Source of the DNA: Longimicrobiales bacterium
GTDB lineage: Bacteria > Gemmatimonadota > Gemmatimonadetes > Longimicrobiales > Gaopeijiaceae
DNA: 64,000 bases
Direction of reading: 5' to 3'
Assembly (NCBI GenBank): GCA_028823235.1
Contig: JAPKBW010000002.1
Span: 124,001-188,000 of the forward strand
Part shown: positions 1 to 8,851 of the stretch, in pieces
How the letters are laid out: the number at the start of each line of letters is the position of its first letter
Position numbering within the stretch: position 1 is the stretch's first letter
Translations under genes and position numbers: made by a program
The notes under the pieces: model-generated
Databases searched by the model: none
The model's input: only the letters and a program-made list of their open reading frames with translations
Told to the model about the DNA's origin: nothing

Positions 1-873
1 ACCAATCGCCCCATCTGGGCGCAAGGCCTGCTTCGGCCGGCTGCGATGCCTGCCGACTTTGATGCTCTTTCTCCCGATCGCTCATGGTGGCCGGGTTCTG
101 TGGGGGAGGCTCAGGCTTCGGGACTCTACGCCGACTTCCAGGTGCCCGAGCAGCTGGACTGGGATGCCTATCTGGGACCGATCACGAAGGACGTCCCCTA
201 TCACCCGATCTATCATCCGTTCCACTGGCGCGGTTGGGTGGACTTCGGGGTTGGGGCTCTCGGCGACATGGGCGCCCATCTCATCGATCATCCGTATTGG
301 GCGCTCGGGCTGACCTACCCGACCCACGTCGAGGCTACCTCCACTCCGTGGGGAGGGCCGACCGATGATCCGGTCTCCTACCCGATGGCGACGACGGTTC
401 ACTATGAGTTCCCGCGCAGGGGCCTCATGCCCGCGGTTGACCTACACTGGTATGACGGCGGCCTGATGCCGAAGCGCCCAGCTGAGCTTCCCGCGGATGT
501 GGAGCTGGAGCGTGGTGGCGGTGTGATCTTTGTTGGTGAGCGGGGCATTCTCATGCACGAAACCTATGGGGAGAATCCACAGCTGTATCCGCAGTCTCTG
601 CACGAAGAGGCGGCTTCCGTGCCTCAGACGTATGCCCGCATCGAGGAAAGCCACGAGATGAACTGGGCCAACGCATGCATGGGAATCGGCGAGCCGACGA
701 GCCCGTTCTCGTATGCCGCCCCGCTGACCGAGGTCATGCTCCTGGGGCTCGTAGCACTTCGGGGTGGGCAAGGCTTTCGGATGGCATACGATGCCGACAA
801 CATGCGCGTACTAAATTCCGATGACGCCAACGCGTACCTCACGCGGGCCTATCGCGACGGGTGGTCACTATAA
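1..873 (+). CDS. Gfo/Idh/MocA family oxidoreductase, C-terminal part (cut by window edge)
   Basis: The reading frame is open from base 1 and already inside the protein (T-N-R-P-I-W-A-Q-G, a segment typical of this family just after the Rossmann half), so the NAD(P)-binding N-terminus lies upstream of the window. The visible 290 residues correspond to the alpha/beta substrate-binding half, with the conserved G-A-L-G-D-M-G-A-H stretch where the family places its catalytic His. Family members oxidise or reduce sugar carbons with NAD(P). The stop overlaps the next start (TAATG), so it is the first visible gene of the sugar-oxidation operon running to 8747. The substrate cannot be told from sequence. 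Confidence 0.88.
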   Translation, partial: TNRPIWAQGLLRPAAMPADFDALSPDRSWWPGSVGEAQASGLYADFQVPEQLDWDAYLGPITKDVPYHPIYHPFHWRGWVDFGVGALGDMGAHLIDHPYWALGLTYPTHVEATSTPWGGPTDDPVSYPMATTVHYEFPRRGLMPAVDLHWYDGGLMPKRPAELPADVELERGGGVIFVGERGILMHETYGENPQLYPQSLHEEAASVPQTYARIEESHEMNWANACMGIGEPTSPFSYAAPLTEVMLLGLVALRGGQGFRMAYDADNMRVLNSDDANAYLTRAYRDGWSL

Positions 874-1607
874 TGCGCCGAACTATGCTGGCGATTGCTG
901 CGGTCTGCCTCTCGGTCGGTTGTGCGGCTGCTCAGGACGAGGCCGGCCCTGCTATGACAGACGCGGAGCACCTGACACCGGTGAATGTCCTGACTCAGGT
1001 TGAAATGGATGCCGGCTGGCAACTCCTCTTCGACGGTCACACTCTTGACGGGTGGCACGGATACAACCGTGACGGCCTTCCCGGCGGCTGGGGTGTCGAG
1101 AACGGCATGCTGACTCGCACCGGTGAAGGCGGGGACATCGTCACCGACCGCGAGTTCGTCGATTTCGAACTTTCCGTGGAATGGAAGCTGGAGCCCGGCG
1201 GAAACAGCGGCATCTTCTACCGCGCGGCAGAGGGTGAGGAGTGGATCTATCACAGTGCGCCAGAAATGCAGATCCTAGACGATGAGCGTCACCCCGACGG
1301 CCAGAACCCGCTCACGAGCGCGGGTGCCAACTACGGGCTGAACGCTGCGCCGCGGGGTGTAGTGCGACCGGTCGGCGAATGGAACGAATCGCGTGTGGTC
1401 GTCGAGGGATCGGACGTCGAACACTGGCTCAACGGCACCCGCGTGGTCGAATACGTCCTCGGGGGCGAGGAGTGGGAGGCACTCGTCGCCGACAGCAAGT
1501 TCGTCGAATGGCCCGCGTACGGCAGAGCTGCGAAGGGCCACATCGGGCTACAGGATCATGGCGACCCTGTTTGGTACCGGAACCTCAAAGTAAGAGAGAT
1601 TCAATGA
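873..1607 (+). CDS. DUF1080 / 3-keto-disaccharide hydrolase family lipoprotein
   Basis: This 244-residue protein begins with a lipoprotein-like signal ([17 protein letters not shown]), followed by the hallmark of the domain: W-Q-L-L-F-D-G-H-T-L-D-G-W-H, then F-E-L-S-V-E-W-K-L and G-G-N-S-G-I-F-Y-R. The family has a concanavalin-like fold, and characterised members hydrolyse or eliminate 3-keto-glycosides made by a glycoside 3-dehydrogenase. The ATG at 873 overlaps the upstream stop and I prefer it to the GTG at 861. Its neighbours (GMC dehydrogenase plus small subunit, TIM-barrel isomerases, MFS) fit cleavage of an oxidised glycoside at the cell envelope. The role in this organism is inferred. 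Confidence 0.88.
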   Translation: MRRTMLAIAAVCLSVGCAAAQDEAGPAMTDAEHLTPVNVLTQVEMDAGWQLLFDGHTLDGWHGYNRDGLPGGWGVENGMLTRTGEGGDIVTDREFVDFELSVEWKLEPGGNSGIFYRAAEGEEWIYHSAPEMQILDDERHPDGQNPLTSAGANYGLNAAPRGVVRPVGEWNESRVVVEGSDVEHWLNGTRVVEYVLGGEEWEALVADSKFVEWPAYGRAAKGHIGLQDHGDPVWYRNLKVREIQ

Positions 1608-2533
1608 TGGATCGGCGCACTTTCCTCGGGACGGTTCCTCTCGCGTTTCTAGGCACGAACCTTGGGGCTAGGGTTTCGGTCCGCACCCCTTCACAATGGT
1701 CCCCGTCTGCGGCCATGAATGATCGACAGCCCTACGAACACCTGGGCGTGCAGCTCTACACGCTCCGTGAGGCAATGGCGGCGGATGTCGACGCCACGCT
1801 CGCCAGGGTTGCAGAGATCGGGTACGCCGAGGTCGAGTTCGCCGGCCTCCACGGAGTCAGCGCGAGTGGGATGCGAGCGAAGCTCGACCGCGAAGGACTC
1901 TCGGCGACGTCGAGTCACGTTGGAATGGATCTTGTCCGGAGTCGGTGGTCAGAGACGTTGGATGTCGCTCAGACGCTGGGACAAAAATTGATCGTGGTGC
2001 CGGATGTTCCGAGTGACGAGCGCTCCGCCGAGCGACTCGTCCGAGTCGCGGATGACTTCAATCGCGCTGGAGAGGCTGCGGCCGCGGTTGGCATCCGCCT
2101 CGGCTATCACAACCATGCCTGGGAGTTCGAGCCGCTGGCGGACGGCCGGTTGCCGATGGATCTCCTGCTCGACCACACTGAGCCCGACCTGATCGACTGG
2201 CAGATGGACGTGTTCTGGACGGTCCAGGGTGGCGCGGACCCTCTGGCTCAACTCGCCAGACGTGCCGGGCGGGTGCGCTCAATACACGTAAAGGATCGCT
2301 CGCCCAGTGGAGACATGGTCGACGTCGGAGATGGGGTGATCGACTACCACCGGATCATCCCGGAGGGAGAACGCCACGGACTCGAACACGTGTACGTGGA
2401 GCATGACTGGCCCGACGATCCGTTCGACAGCGTACTGAGGAGCTATCGCCACTTGACGGAGGGCCGTGGACCGACCCCGTTAGCACCTCTGCCCGGTGTG
2501 TCTCGTGATCCTTTTGAGGAGCGGATTGCATGA
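1604..2533 (+). CDS. TAT-exported sugar phosphate isomerase/epimerase family protein
   Basis: A 309-residue AP-endonuclease-2/xylose-isomerase-like TIM barrel. It starts at the ATG overlapping the preceding TGA (ATGA), followed by D-R-R-T-F-L-G, a twin-arginine motif, and a hydrophobic stretch, so export through TAT is likely. Family signatures are L-G-V-Q-L-Y-T-L-R at the first strand, E-V-E-F-A-G-L, G-Y-H-N-H-A-W-E-F, the H-V-K-D metal-ligand motif and a terminal V-E-H-D. Members isomerise, epimerise or (in recently described cases) lyse sugars and keto-glycosides. Export plus linkage to a DUF1080 gene suggests it handles an oxidised sugar outside the cytoplasm. The precise reaction is unknown. 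Confidence 0.87.
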   Translation: MMDRRTFLGTVPLAFLGTNLGARVSVRTPSQWSPSAAMNDRQPYEHLGVQLYTLREAMAADVDATLARVAEIGYAEVEFAGLHGVSASGMRAKLDREGLSATSSHVGMDLVRSRWSETLDVAQTLGQKLIVVPDVPSDERSAERLVRVADDFNRAGEAAAAVGIRLGYHNHAWEFEPLADGRLPMDLLLDHTEPDLIDWQMDVFWTVQGGADPLAQLARRAGRVRSIHVKDRSPSGDMVDVGDGVIDYHRIIPEGERHGLEHVYVEHDWPDDPFDSVLRSYRHLTEGRGPTPLAPLPGVSRDPFEERIA

Positions 2534-4314
2534 GGAGAAAGGCACAGCAGGACTATGATGTCATCGTGGTCGGTTCGGGTGCCGCTGGTGGCATGTGTGC
2601 CTACGTGCTGGCTTGCCAGGGCGTGAAGGTTCTCATGCTCGAAGCAGGTCGCGACTACGACCCGGTCTCGGAGACGCCGATGTTCCAGACTCCCGCAGAC
2701 GCCCCTCTTCGGGCGGCGGGCACGGCTGAGAAACCGTTCGGATTCTATGACGCTACGGTGGATGGAGGCTGGCGTGTACCGGGAGAGCCCTACTCCAGCG
2801 CCGAAGGGACCGACTTCATGTGGTGGCGTGCCCGGATGCTCGGTGGCAGGACGAATCACTGGGGACGTATCTCGCTACGGATGGGTGAGTATGACTACAA
2901 GCCATACTCTCGAGATGGCCTCGGCTTCGATTGGCCAATGTCCTACCAGGACGTGGAGCCTTACTACGACAAGACAGAGATGCTCGTCGGAGTGTACGGT
3001 TCGAACGAGGGACTCGAGAATACGCCGAACTCTTCGCCTGGTGTTCTTCAGCCGCCCCCGGCGCCGCGTGCGGAAGAACTTCTGACGCAGAAAGTGTGCA
3101 CGGATATCGATATTCCGGTAATTCCGGCCCATCTGGCGATCATGACGCAGCGCCAGGACGCGCAGCGCCTGGCGCAGGCGTTGTGGCCCGGGAATCCGCT
3201 CGCGCAGCGCGTGACTGCCGAATCGATGCTTTCCCGAGCGGCATGCTTCTATGCAACGCCATGCGGCAGGGGTTGTTCGATCAAGGCCAACTTCCAGTCC
3301 CCGACGGTGCTGATCCCGCCGGCTGTCGCCACGGGTAATCTCGACATCCTGACCGACGCGATGGTCCGTGAGATCACGGTGGATTCGGCCGGTCGCGCCA
3401 ATGGCGTGCACTACGTCGATAAGCACACGAGACTCGACGAACATGTGAGTGCCCGAGTGGTGGTCCTTGCAGCCAGTGCGTGCGAGTCTGCGCGTATCAT
3501 GCTGAACTCGACTAGCGGGGCGTTCCCCGATGGTATCGGGAACGGCAGCGGACTGGTTGGGAAGTACGTAATGGACACGGTGGGCGCGGGTGTGTCGGGT
3601 CAAATCCCGACCCTAGAGAACATGCCGCCCCACAACGCGGACGGTGCTTCCGCGATGCACCTGTACATGCCCTGGTGGCTGTATCAGGAGCAGGCGCGCG
3701 GACAGCTCGACTTCGCGCGTGGATATCACGTCGAGTTCGGCGGTGGCCGGCGAATGCCCGGGTACGGTGCGTTCGGAGGTATCGAGCCTCTCACGCAGGG
3801 CTCATACGGGCACCAGTTCAAGGAGGATTGCCGCAGGTACTACGGGTCTTTCATGTCCTTCAACGGCCGGGGCGAGATGATCCCGAACGAAGATTCCTAC
3901 TGCGAGATCGACTCGGATGGGGTCGATCAGTTCGGTATCCCGACCCTCAAGTTCCACTGGAAGTGGTCGGATCACGAGCTGAACCAGGCCCGACACATGC
4001 AGCATACCTTCGCCGGAATCATCGATGCGATGGGAGGGCAGGTGCTTAGCACGGTCCAGGAAGACGGAGCCAACGCAATCGCGCGACCCGGCCAGATTAT
4101 CCATGAGGTCGGCGGCGTGATCATGGGGGACGACCCGTCGCGCTCGGTGCTCAACGAGTTCTGTCAGTCTTGGGAGGTCGACAACCTGTTCGTTACCGAT
4201 GGCGGCTGCTTCGCCTCGAATGCCGACAAGAATCCGACTCTGTCCATCATGGCGATTGCGTGGCGAGCGTCGGACTACATCGCGCAGCAACTCGGCCAGA
4301 GGAGCATTGGATGA
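2530..4314 (+). CDS. GMC-family FAD dehydrogenase (glucoside 3-dehydrogenase / gluconate dehydrogenase-like large subunit)
   Basis: A 594-residue flavoprotein. The N-terminal V-V-G-S-G-A-A-G-G dinucleotide-binding loop and the E-A-G-R following strand bind FAD. R-M-L-G-G-R-T-N-H-W-G and C-G-R-G-C are typical of the gluconate/glucoside-3-dehydrogenase branch. The C-terminal GMC domain carries the presumed active-site pair, His about 525 in H-E-V-G-G and Asn about 568 in N-P-T-L-S-I. No signal peptide is visible. Export probably depends on the partner encoded next, whose start overlaps this stop (ATGA), as in known three-subunit enzymes. No cytochrome c subunit is nearby, so the electron acceptor is unknown. 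It likely makes the 3-keto substrate for the DUF1080 protein. Confidence 0.92.
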   Translation: MRRKAQQDYDVIVVGSGAAGGMCAYVLACQGVKVLMLEAGRDYDPVSETPMFQTPADAPLRAAGTAEKPFGFYDATVDGGWRVPGEPYSSAEGTDFMWWRARMLGGRTNHWGRISLRMGEYDYKPYSRDGLGFDWPMSYQDVEPYYDKTEMLVGVYGSNEGLENTPNSSPGVLQPPPAPRAEELLTQKVCTDIDIPVIPAHLAIMTQRQDAQRLAQALWPGNPLAQRVTAESMLSRAACFYATPCGRGCSIKANFQSPTVLIPPAVATGNLDILTDAMVREITVDSAGRANGVHYVDKHTRLDEHVSARVVVLAASACESARIMLNSTSGAFPDGIGNGSGLVGKYVMDTVGAGVSGQIPTLENMPPHNADGASAMHLYMPWWLYQEQARGQLDFARGYHVEFGGGRRMPGYGAFGGIEPLTQGSYGHQFKEDCRRYYGSFMSFNGRGEMIPNEDSYCEIDSDGVDQFGIPTLKFHWKWSDHELNQARHMQHTFAGIIDAMGGQVLSTVQEDGANAIARPGQIIHEVGGVIMGDDPSRSVLNEFCQSWEVDNLFVTDGGCFASNADKNPTLSIMAIAWRASDYIAQQLGQRSIG

Positions 4315-5039
4315 GTGGGCTGGACCGTAAGGATCGATCGCTGCCGATTCTCGGCCAAGATCCACCGCTGGAATCGCTTCTCCCGATGGATCGGCGTCAG
4401 GCGCTCAAGGTCATGGCGATCGCTGCCGCGGCGCCTGGGCTCGGGAGTTGTTCGCCAGGAGAGGCGGGGAGCGCTGCAGGAGATGCGTCCTCTGTTCCGA
4501 ATCCGACGAGTAATCCATTGGCCGCTGGCACTGCGTGGGATCCCGATCTCGTCGCACCGTCGGTGCCGTGGGAGCGGGTTCTCCTAGATGACGAACTGCA
4601 GTCCCTTGCTGCGTTGTGCGATGTAATCATTCCGGAGGACGATCGGTCTCCATCCGCCAGTCAGATTGGTGCTCATGACTTCATCGACGAGTGGGTGAGT
4701 GCTCCGTACGATGGGCACCGGCGAGAACTCGTCACGATTCGGGGCGGACTCGCCTGGATAGACCGTGAGGCGGTGAGTCGCTTCGGGACCGGACTGCGCT
4801 TTCGCGACCTGAGCTCTCAGCAGAAGCGCGCGATCTGTGACGACATCTGCTATCAGCCGGACGTTGCGGCTGGATTCGAGGTTGGCGCGCGCTTCTTCGA
4901 TCGAGTCAGAGACCTAACGTCCACGGCGTTCTGGACGACACAGGCGGGCATGGACGACCTCCAGTATATCGGCAACGTGCCGCTTCCTCAGTGGGACCCA
5001 CCTCCGCCGGAAGTGCTGCGGCATATCGGCATCGAGTAG
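4311..5039 (+). CDS. Gluconate 2-dehydrogenase subunit 3 family protein
   Basis: A 242-residue partner of the preceding GMC enzyme; the two genes overlap by ATGA. The N-terminus has M-D-R-R-Q-A-L-K-V-M-A, a twin-arginine-like motif, then an alanine-rich hydrophobic core and C (L-G-S-C), so the small subunit can carry the folded flavoprotein out by TAT hitch-hiking. The body contains the family segment L-C-D-V-I-I-P-E-D-D with G-A-H-D-F-I-D-E-W-V. Known members are needed for maturation or export of the FAD subunit and are not catalytic on their own. I started it at 4311 instead of an earlier in-frame codon because of the overlap. Confidence 0.9.
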   Translation: MSGLDRKDRSLPILGQDPPLESLLPMDRRQALKVMAIAAAAPGLGSCSPGEAGSAAGDASSVPNPTSNPLAAGTAWDPDLVAPSVPWERVLLDDELQSLAALCDVIIPEDDRSPSASQIGAHDFIDEWVSAPYDGHRRELVTIRGGLAWIDREAVSRFGTGLRFRDLSSQQKRAICDDICYQPDVAAGFEVGARFFDRVRDLTSTAFWTTQAGMDDLQYIGNVPLPQWDPPPPEVLRHIGIE

Positions 5040-5083
5040 ATGGCTCCCCATCGCATGATCGACCCTCCATACCCCCGCGGCAT

Positions 5084-6568
5084 ATGACTAAGAACGGATC
5101 CTCTTCGGCGACCATATCAGCCGCGCCTCCCGTGAATGCGGACAAGCTCTTTCTGGGCAGCTGCATCGCGCTCATCGCGACGTCCGTGGCCTTTGCCACT
5201 GTCGGTGCGGTGATGCTCGCACTCAAACGCGACTTTGTTCTGACCAATGAAGAGGTTGGCTGGATCGGAGGCGCTGCGCTCTGGGGCTTCGCGTTGTCGC
5301 AGCTTGTCTTCGCGCCACTAGCAGACTCGATCGGGATGAGGGCGCTCCTGCGCTTCTCCTTCGTTGGGCACCTCGCGGGGGCCTTGATCATGATCTTCGC
5401 TGATGGATTCTCGACGCTGTTCGCCGGCGCGCTGATCATTGCGATGGCGAACGGACTCGTCGAGGCGGCGTGTAACCCGCTGGTCGCGGCACTTTATCCA
5501 GATAACAAGACGGTGAAGTTGAACCAGTTCCACGTCTGGTTCCCCGGCGGGGCGGTCATTGGAGGCCTGGCGGCGTTCGGGCTCGACGCTGCAGGCGTTG
5601 GCGGGTGGCAGATCAAGATCGGGCTCATCCTCATTCCCACGCTGGCGTACGGCGCGATGCTGCTGCGCGAGCCGTTTCCTGCGACGGAAGGTGCTGATGC
5701 GGGCGTGAGCATAGCTGAGAGCTTCAAGGCCGCGTTCACCACGCCCTTCATGTGGGTGATGCTCATTGCCATGGCGATGACGGCTTCCGTAGAGCTCGGG
5801 CCGAACCGATGGGTTCCCGCAGTCTTACAGGCTGGTGGTGTCGCCGGAATCCTTGTCCTCGTCTGGATTAGTGGACTCATGGCGGTGCTGCGCTACCGAG
5901 CGGGTGCCGTGGTTCACAAGTTGTCTCCCACCGGGCTGCTTCTCGCGTCGTCGGTCGTCTCGGGAGTTGGGCTTGCCGCCCTCAGCTACGCGAGCGGCGT
6001 GGTCGCTACGTTCGGCGCCGCGACAGTATTCGCGGTTGGGGTCTGTTACTTCTGGCCGACGATGCTGGGCGTGGTCTCGGAGCGAGTTCCCCGATCGGGT
6101 GCGCTTGGGCTCGGGCTCATGGGCACGGTGGGCATGGCCACAGTCGGTCTGGTGACCGCGCCTCAGATGGGCCGGATTGCCGACGAATACGCCCACGCGG
6201 AGCTGCCCGTCGAGCAGACTGTCATGCTTTTTCAGCGGGCGGAGCGACTCTTGGCGCCACGGAGCGACTCTGACGCCCAGGCGACGAAGGACGCGATGAC
6301 CGTCGTCGCTCGGGCATATCAGGCCGAGGGCTCTCTCCCGTCTCCCGAGACCTCCAATGCGCTCCGCACGATGATTGCGTCGGACACCGACGAGGGGCTG
6401 GTGGGCGAGGCTCAGGCGATCCTTGGCCCGGCTGACAACTATGGAGGCAGGGTTTCCTTCCGATACGTCGTCCCGTTGTGCGCGATGCTCGCCCTGATAT
6501 TCCTGGGTCTTTACACGGCTGATAAGCGGGCGGGCGGCTATCGCGTCGAGTCGATCGCCGACGCCTAA
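5084..6568 (+). CDS. MFS transporter, probably for sugar or sugar derivative
   Basis: A 494-residue polytopic membrane protein starting at ATG 5084 (M-T-K-N-G). It has about twelve hydrophobic segments, with the loop-2/3-like motif L-A-D-S-I-G-M-R-A-L-L-R near residue 80 and N-P-L-V-A-A-L-Y-P typical of the fucose/glucose-permease-like branch. An unusual hydrophilic insertion of about 100 residues, mainly helical, sits just before the last membrane span. The gene follows the dehydrogenase pair by 44 bases and overlaps the next start, so it is part of the operon and is best explained as uptake of the oxidised or cleaved sugar. The substrate is inferred from context only. Confidence 0.85.
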   Translation: MTKNGSSSATISAAPPVNADKLFLGSCIALIATSVAFATVGAVMLALKRDFVLTNEEVGWIGGAALWGFALSQLVFAPLADSIGMRALLRFSFVGHLAGALIMIFADGFSTLFAGALIIAMANGLVEAACNPLVAALYPDNKTVKLNQFHVWFPGGAVIGGLAAFGLDAAGVGGWQIKIGLILIPTLAYGAMLLREPFPATEGADAGVSIAESFKAAFTTPFMWVMLIAMAMTASVELGPNRWVPAVLQAGGVAGILVLVWISGLMAVLRYRAGAVVHKLSPTGLLLASSVVSGVGLAALSYASGVVATFGAATVFAVGVCYFWPTMLGVVSERVPRSGALGLGLMGTVGMATVGLVTAPQMGRIADEYAHAELPVEQTVMLFQRAERLLAPRSDSDAQATKDAMTVVARAYQAEGSLPSPETSNALRTMIASDTDEGLVGEAQAILGPADNYGGRVSFRYVVPLCAMLALIFLGLYTADKRAGGYRVESIADA

Positions 6569-7737
6569 TGAAGATTCGATACGGACAGGTTGGAGGTGGG
6601 CCGGGTGCGTTCATCGGAGCGGTCCACCGCATGGCCGCTTCGCTCGACGGTTGCTACGAACTGGTGGCCGGGTGCTTCTCGTCGGACGCCGCTCGAACAG
6701 CTGAGACAGGGTCCGCGCTCGGGCTCGATCCAAGCCGGGTTTACGACTCGTTCGAGACGATGGCCGCAGCGGAAAGTGCGCTGCCTGCGGAAGAGCGCAT
6801 CCAGGTGGTCTCGATCGTAACCCCGAACGATCTCCACCATCCTGTGGCGAAGGTGTTCATGGAGTGCGGCATCCATGTCGTCTGCGACAAGCCCATGACG
6901 ACGACTCTTGTAGATGCGGAGGAGCTGTGCCGGCTCGCAGCCACGTCGGGCCTGATTTTCGCCGTCACACACAACTACACAGGCTACCCGATTGTGAAGG
7001 AAGCTCGGGCCAGGGTCGCGGCAGGAGATCTCGGTGAGTTGAGAAAAGTCGTGGTGGAATACAGCCAGGGCTGGCTCCGGACGCTCCTCGAGGCCGAAGG
7101 GCACAAACAGGCTGAATGGCGAGGTGACCCAGACCGTGCGGGCGTGTCCTCGGCGCTCGGCGATATCGGTTCCCATGCGCACAATCTTGTCCGGTACGTA
7201 ACAGGGCTAGAGGTCCAGCAACTGTTCGCGGACCTCGGTACGGTCGTCGCGGGTCGTATCCTCGAAGACGACGCGACGGTCTTGCTCGAGCTACAGGGAG
7301 GGGTGCGCGCGGTCCTTATGGCGTCTCAGATCTCTACGGGTGAGCGGAATCATCTTCGGCTGCGTGTCTACGGAAGTGATGGTGGCCTCGACTGGTCGCA
7401 GGAGGACCCGAACCGCCTTCGCCTGATCGAGGCAGATGGGTCTGAGCGGATCATTTATCGGGGAGCCGGCGCGACCTCCGTAGCGGCACGGGATGCTTCA
7501 CGCCTGCCGGGCGGGCATCCTGAGGGATTCATAGAGGCGTTCGCGAACGTCTATCGAGGCGTCGCTGCCGTGGTTCGGGGAGACGCTTCGGGACAGAATA
7601 CGTCGAGCCCGGCCCCCGGCGTCTGTGATTTTCCGACCGCTCAGGACGGCGCCCATGGCGTCCACTTCATTCACAAAGCCGTCGAGAGCAACCGCGCCCG
7701 TGCGTGGGTCGACGCCAGCTACTCGCCTCCCTCATGA
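6568..7737 (+). CDS. Gfo/Idh/MocA family NAD(P)-dependent oxidoreductase
   Basis: A complete 389-residue member. The N-terminal Rossmann motif is [12 protein letters not shown]. The family catalytic loop C-D-K-P-M-T-T-T sits at about residue 108, followed by H-N-Y-T-G-Y-P and, in the second half, [14 protein letters not shown] where the active-site His is expected. No export signal is present, so it acts in the cytoplasm, unlike the exported enzymes upstream. TAATG coupling to the MFS gene and ATGA coupling to the next TIM-barrel gene place it in the same transcript. It likely reduces or oxidises the keto-sugar after uptake. Confidence 0.92.
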   Translation: MKIRYGQVGGGPGAFIGAVHRMAASLDGCYELVAGCFSSDAARTAETGSALGLDPSRVYDSFETMAAAESALPAEERIQVVSIVTPNDLHHPVAKVFMECGIHVVCDKPMTTTLVDAEELCRLAATSGLIFAVTHNYTGYPIVKEARARVAAGDLGELRKVVVEYSQGWLRTLLEAEGHKQAEWRGDPDRAGVSSALGDIGSHAHNLVRYVTGLEVQQLFADLGTVVAGRILEDDATVLLELQGGVRAVLMASQISTGERNHLRLRVYGSDGGLDWSQEDPNRLRLIEADGSERIIYRGAGATSVAARDASRLPGGHPEGFIEAFANVYRGVAAVVRGDASGQNTSSPAPGVCDFPTAQDGAHGVHFIHKAVESNRARAWVDASYSPPS

Positions 7738-8747
7738 GTGAACCGATGCGCCGACCCGTGACGCTCTTTACTGGACAGTGGGCAGACCTCCCGCTGGCCG
7801 CACTCGCGGAAAAGGCGGCCGATTGGGGATACGACGGCCTCGAGCTTGCCTGCTGGGGAGACCACTTCGACGTCGTTCGCGCCGCGGACGACCCGAGCTA
7901 CTGCGTGGCCAAGCGTGAGTTGCTTGCTTCGCACGGACTGGATGTGTTCGCGATCAGCAACCATCTGGTCGGGCAGGCAGTGTGCGACCCGATCGATGCA
8001 CGCCATCAGTCGATTCTTCCAGCGCACGTGTGGGGCGATGGAGAGCCGGAAGGCGTCCGAACCCGCGCGGCCGAGGAAATGAAATGCACGGCGCGCGCCG
8101 CTGAAAACCTCGGTGTACCGGTGGTGAATGGATTCACAGGCAGCTCGATCTGGCACCTGTTTTACTCGTTTCCGCCCGTGACTGAACCAATGATCGACGC
8201 TGGATTTCGTGACTTTGCCGACCGGTGGAACCCGATTCTCGATGCCTTTGATGAAGCGGGTGTGCGGTTCGCGCTCGAGGTGCACCCGACGGAGATCGCA
8301 TTCGATTCGGTCACGGCGGCTCGTGCGCTCGAGGTGCTGGGCCACCGTGAGGCGTTTGGATTCAACTACGACCCGAGTCACCTCGCGTATCAGGGTGTGG
8401 ACTGCGTCGACTTTGTCCAGCGCTTCGGTGATCGGATCTATCACGCGCACATGAAGGACGTATGGTGGTCGCACAAGCCGATGCCTTCAGGTGTATTCGG
8501 GGGGCATCTGCCGTTTGGACACCGCGATCGATACTGGGACTTCCGATCTCTGGGTCGTGGCTACGTACCGTTCGAAGAGGTCATCCGTGCGCTGAATCGG
8601 TCCGGGTACGACGGCCCATTGTCGGTTGAGTGGGAAGACTCCGGCATGGATCGGGAGCATGGTGCCGCGGAAGCCTGCGCTTTCGTTCGGGACCTCGATT
8701 TTCCCACGTCGCAAGCGGCGTTCGACGTGGCTTTTTCCGAGGACTAG
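7734..8747 (+). CDS. Cytoplasmic sugar phosphate isomerase/epimerase family TIM barrel
   Basis: A 337-residue protein with no signal peptide, starting at the ATG that overlaps the preceding stop. The divalent-metal site of the family is visible: E in L-E-V-H-P-T-E, D-P-S-H, H-M-K-D and the final V-E-W-E-D. It is paired with the preceding Gfo/Idh/MocA gene, a combination seen in many inositol and keto-sugar operons where the two enzymes act one after the other. It is only distantly similar to the TAT-exported homologue at 1604, so the operon has one barrel outside and one inside the membrane. It is the last gene of the overlapping series. Confidence 0.88.
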   Translation: MSEPMRRPVTLFTGQWADLPLAALAEKAADWGYDGLELACWGDHFDVVRAADDPSYCVAKRELLASHGLDVFAISNHLVGQAVCDPIDARHQSILPAHVWGDGEPEGVRTRAAEEMKCTARAAENLGVPVVNGFTGSSIWHLFYSFPPVTEPMIDAGFRDFADRWNPILDAFDEAGVRFALEVHPTEIAFDSVTAARALEVLGHREAFGFNYDPSHLAYQGVDCVDFVQRFGDRIYHAHMKDVWWSHKPMPSGVFGGHLPFGHRDRYWDFRSLGRGYVPFEEVIRALNRSGYDGPLSVEWEDSGMDREHGAAEACAFVRDLDFPTSQAAFDVAFSED

Positions 8748-8851
8748 CAACGAGAACCGGGCGGCCCATCGCCGCGTTGCTACTGGCGCGTGGCAGGGCT
8801 CAGCCAGAGAATCACCGTCCCATCCCACAAGATCCGAATCCTGGAACGAAC

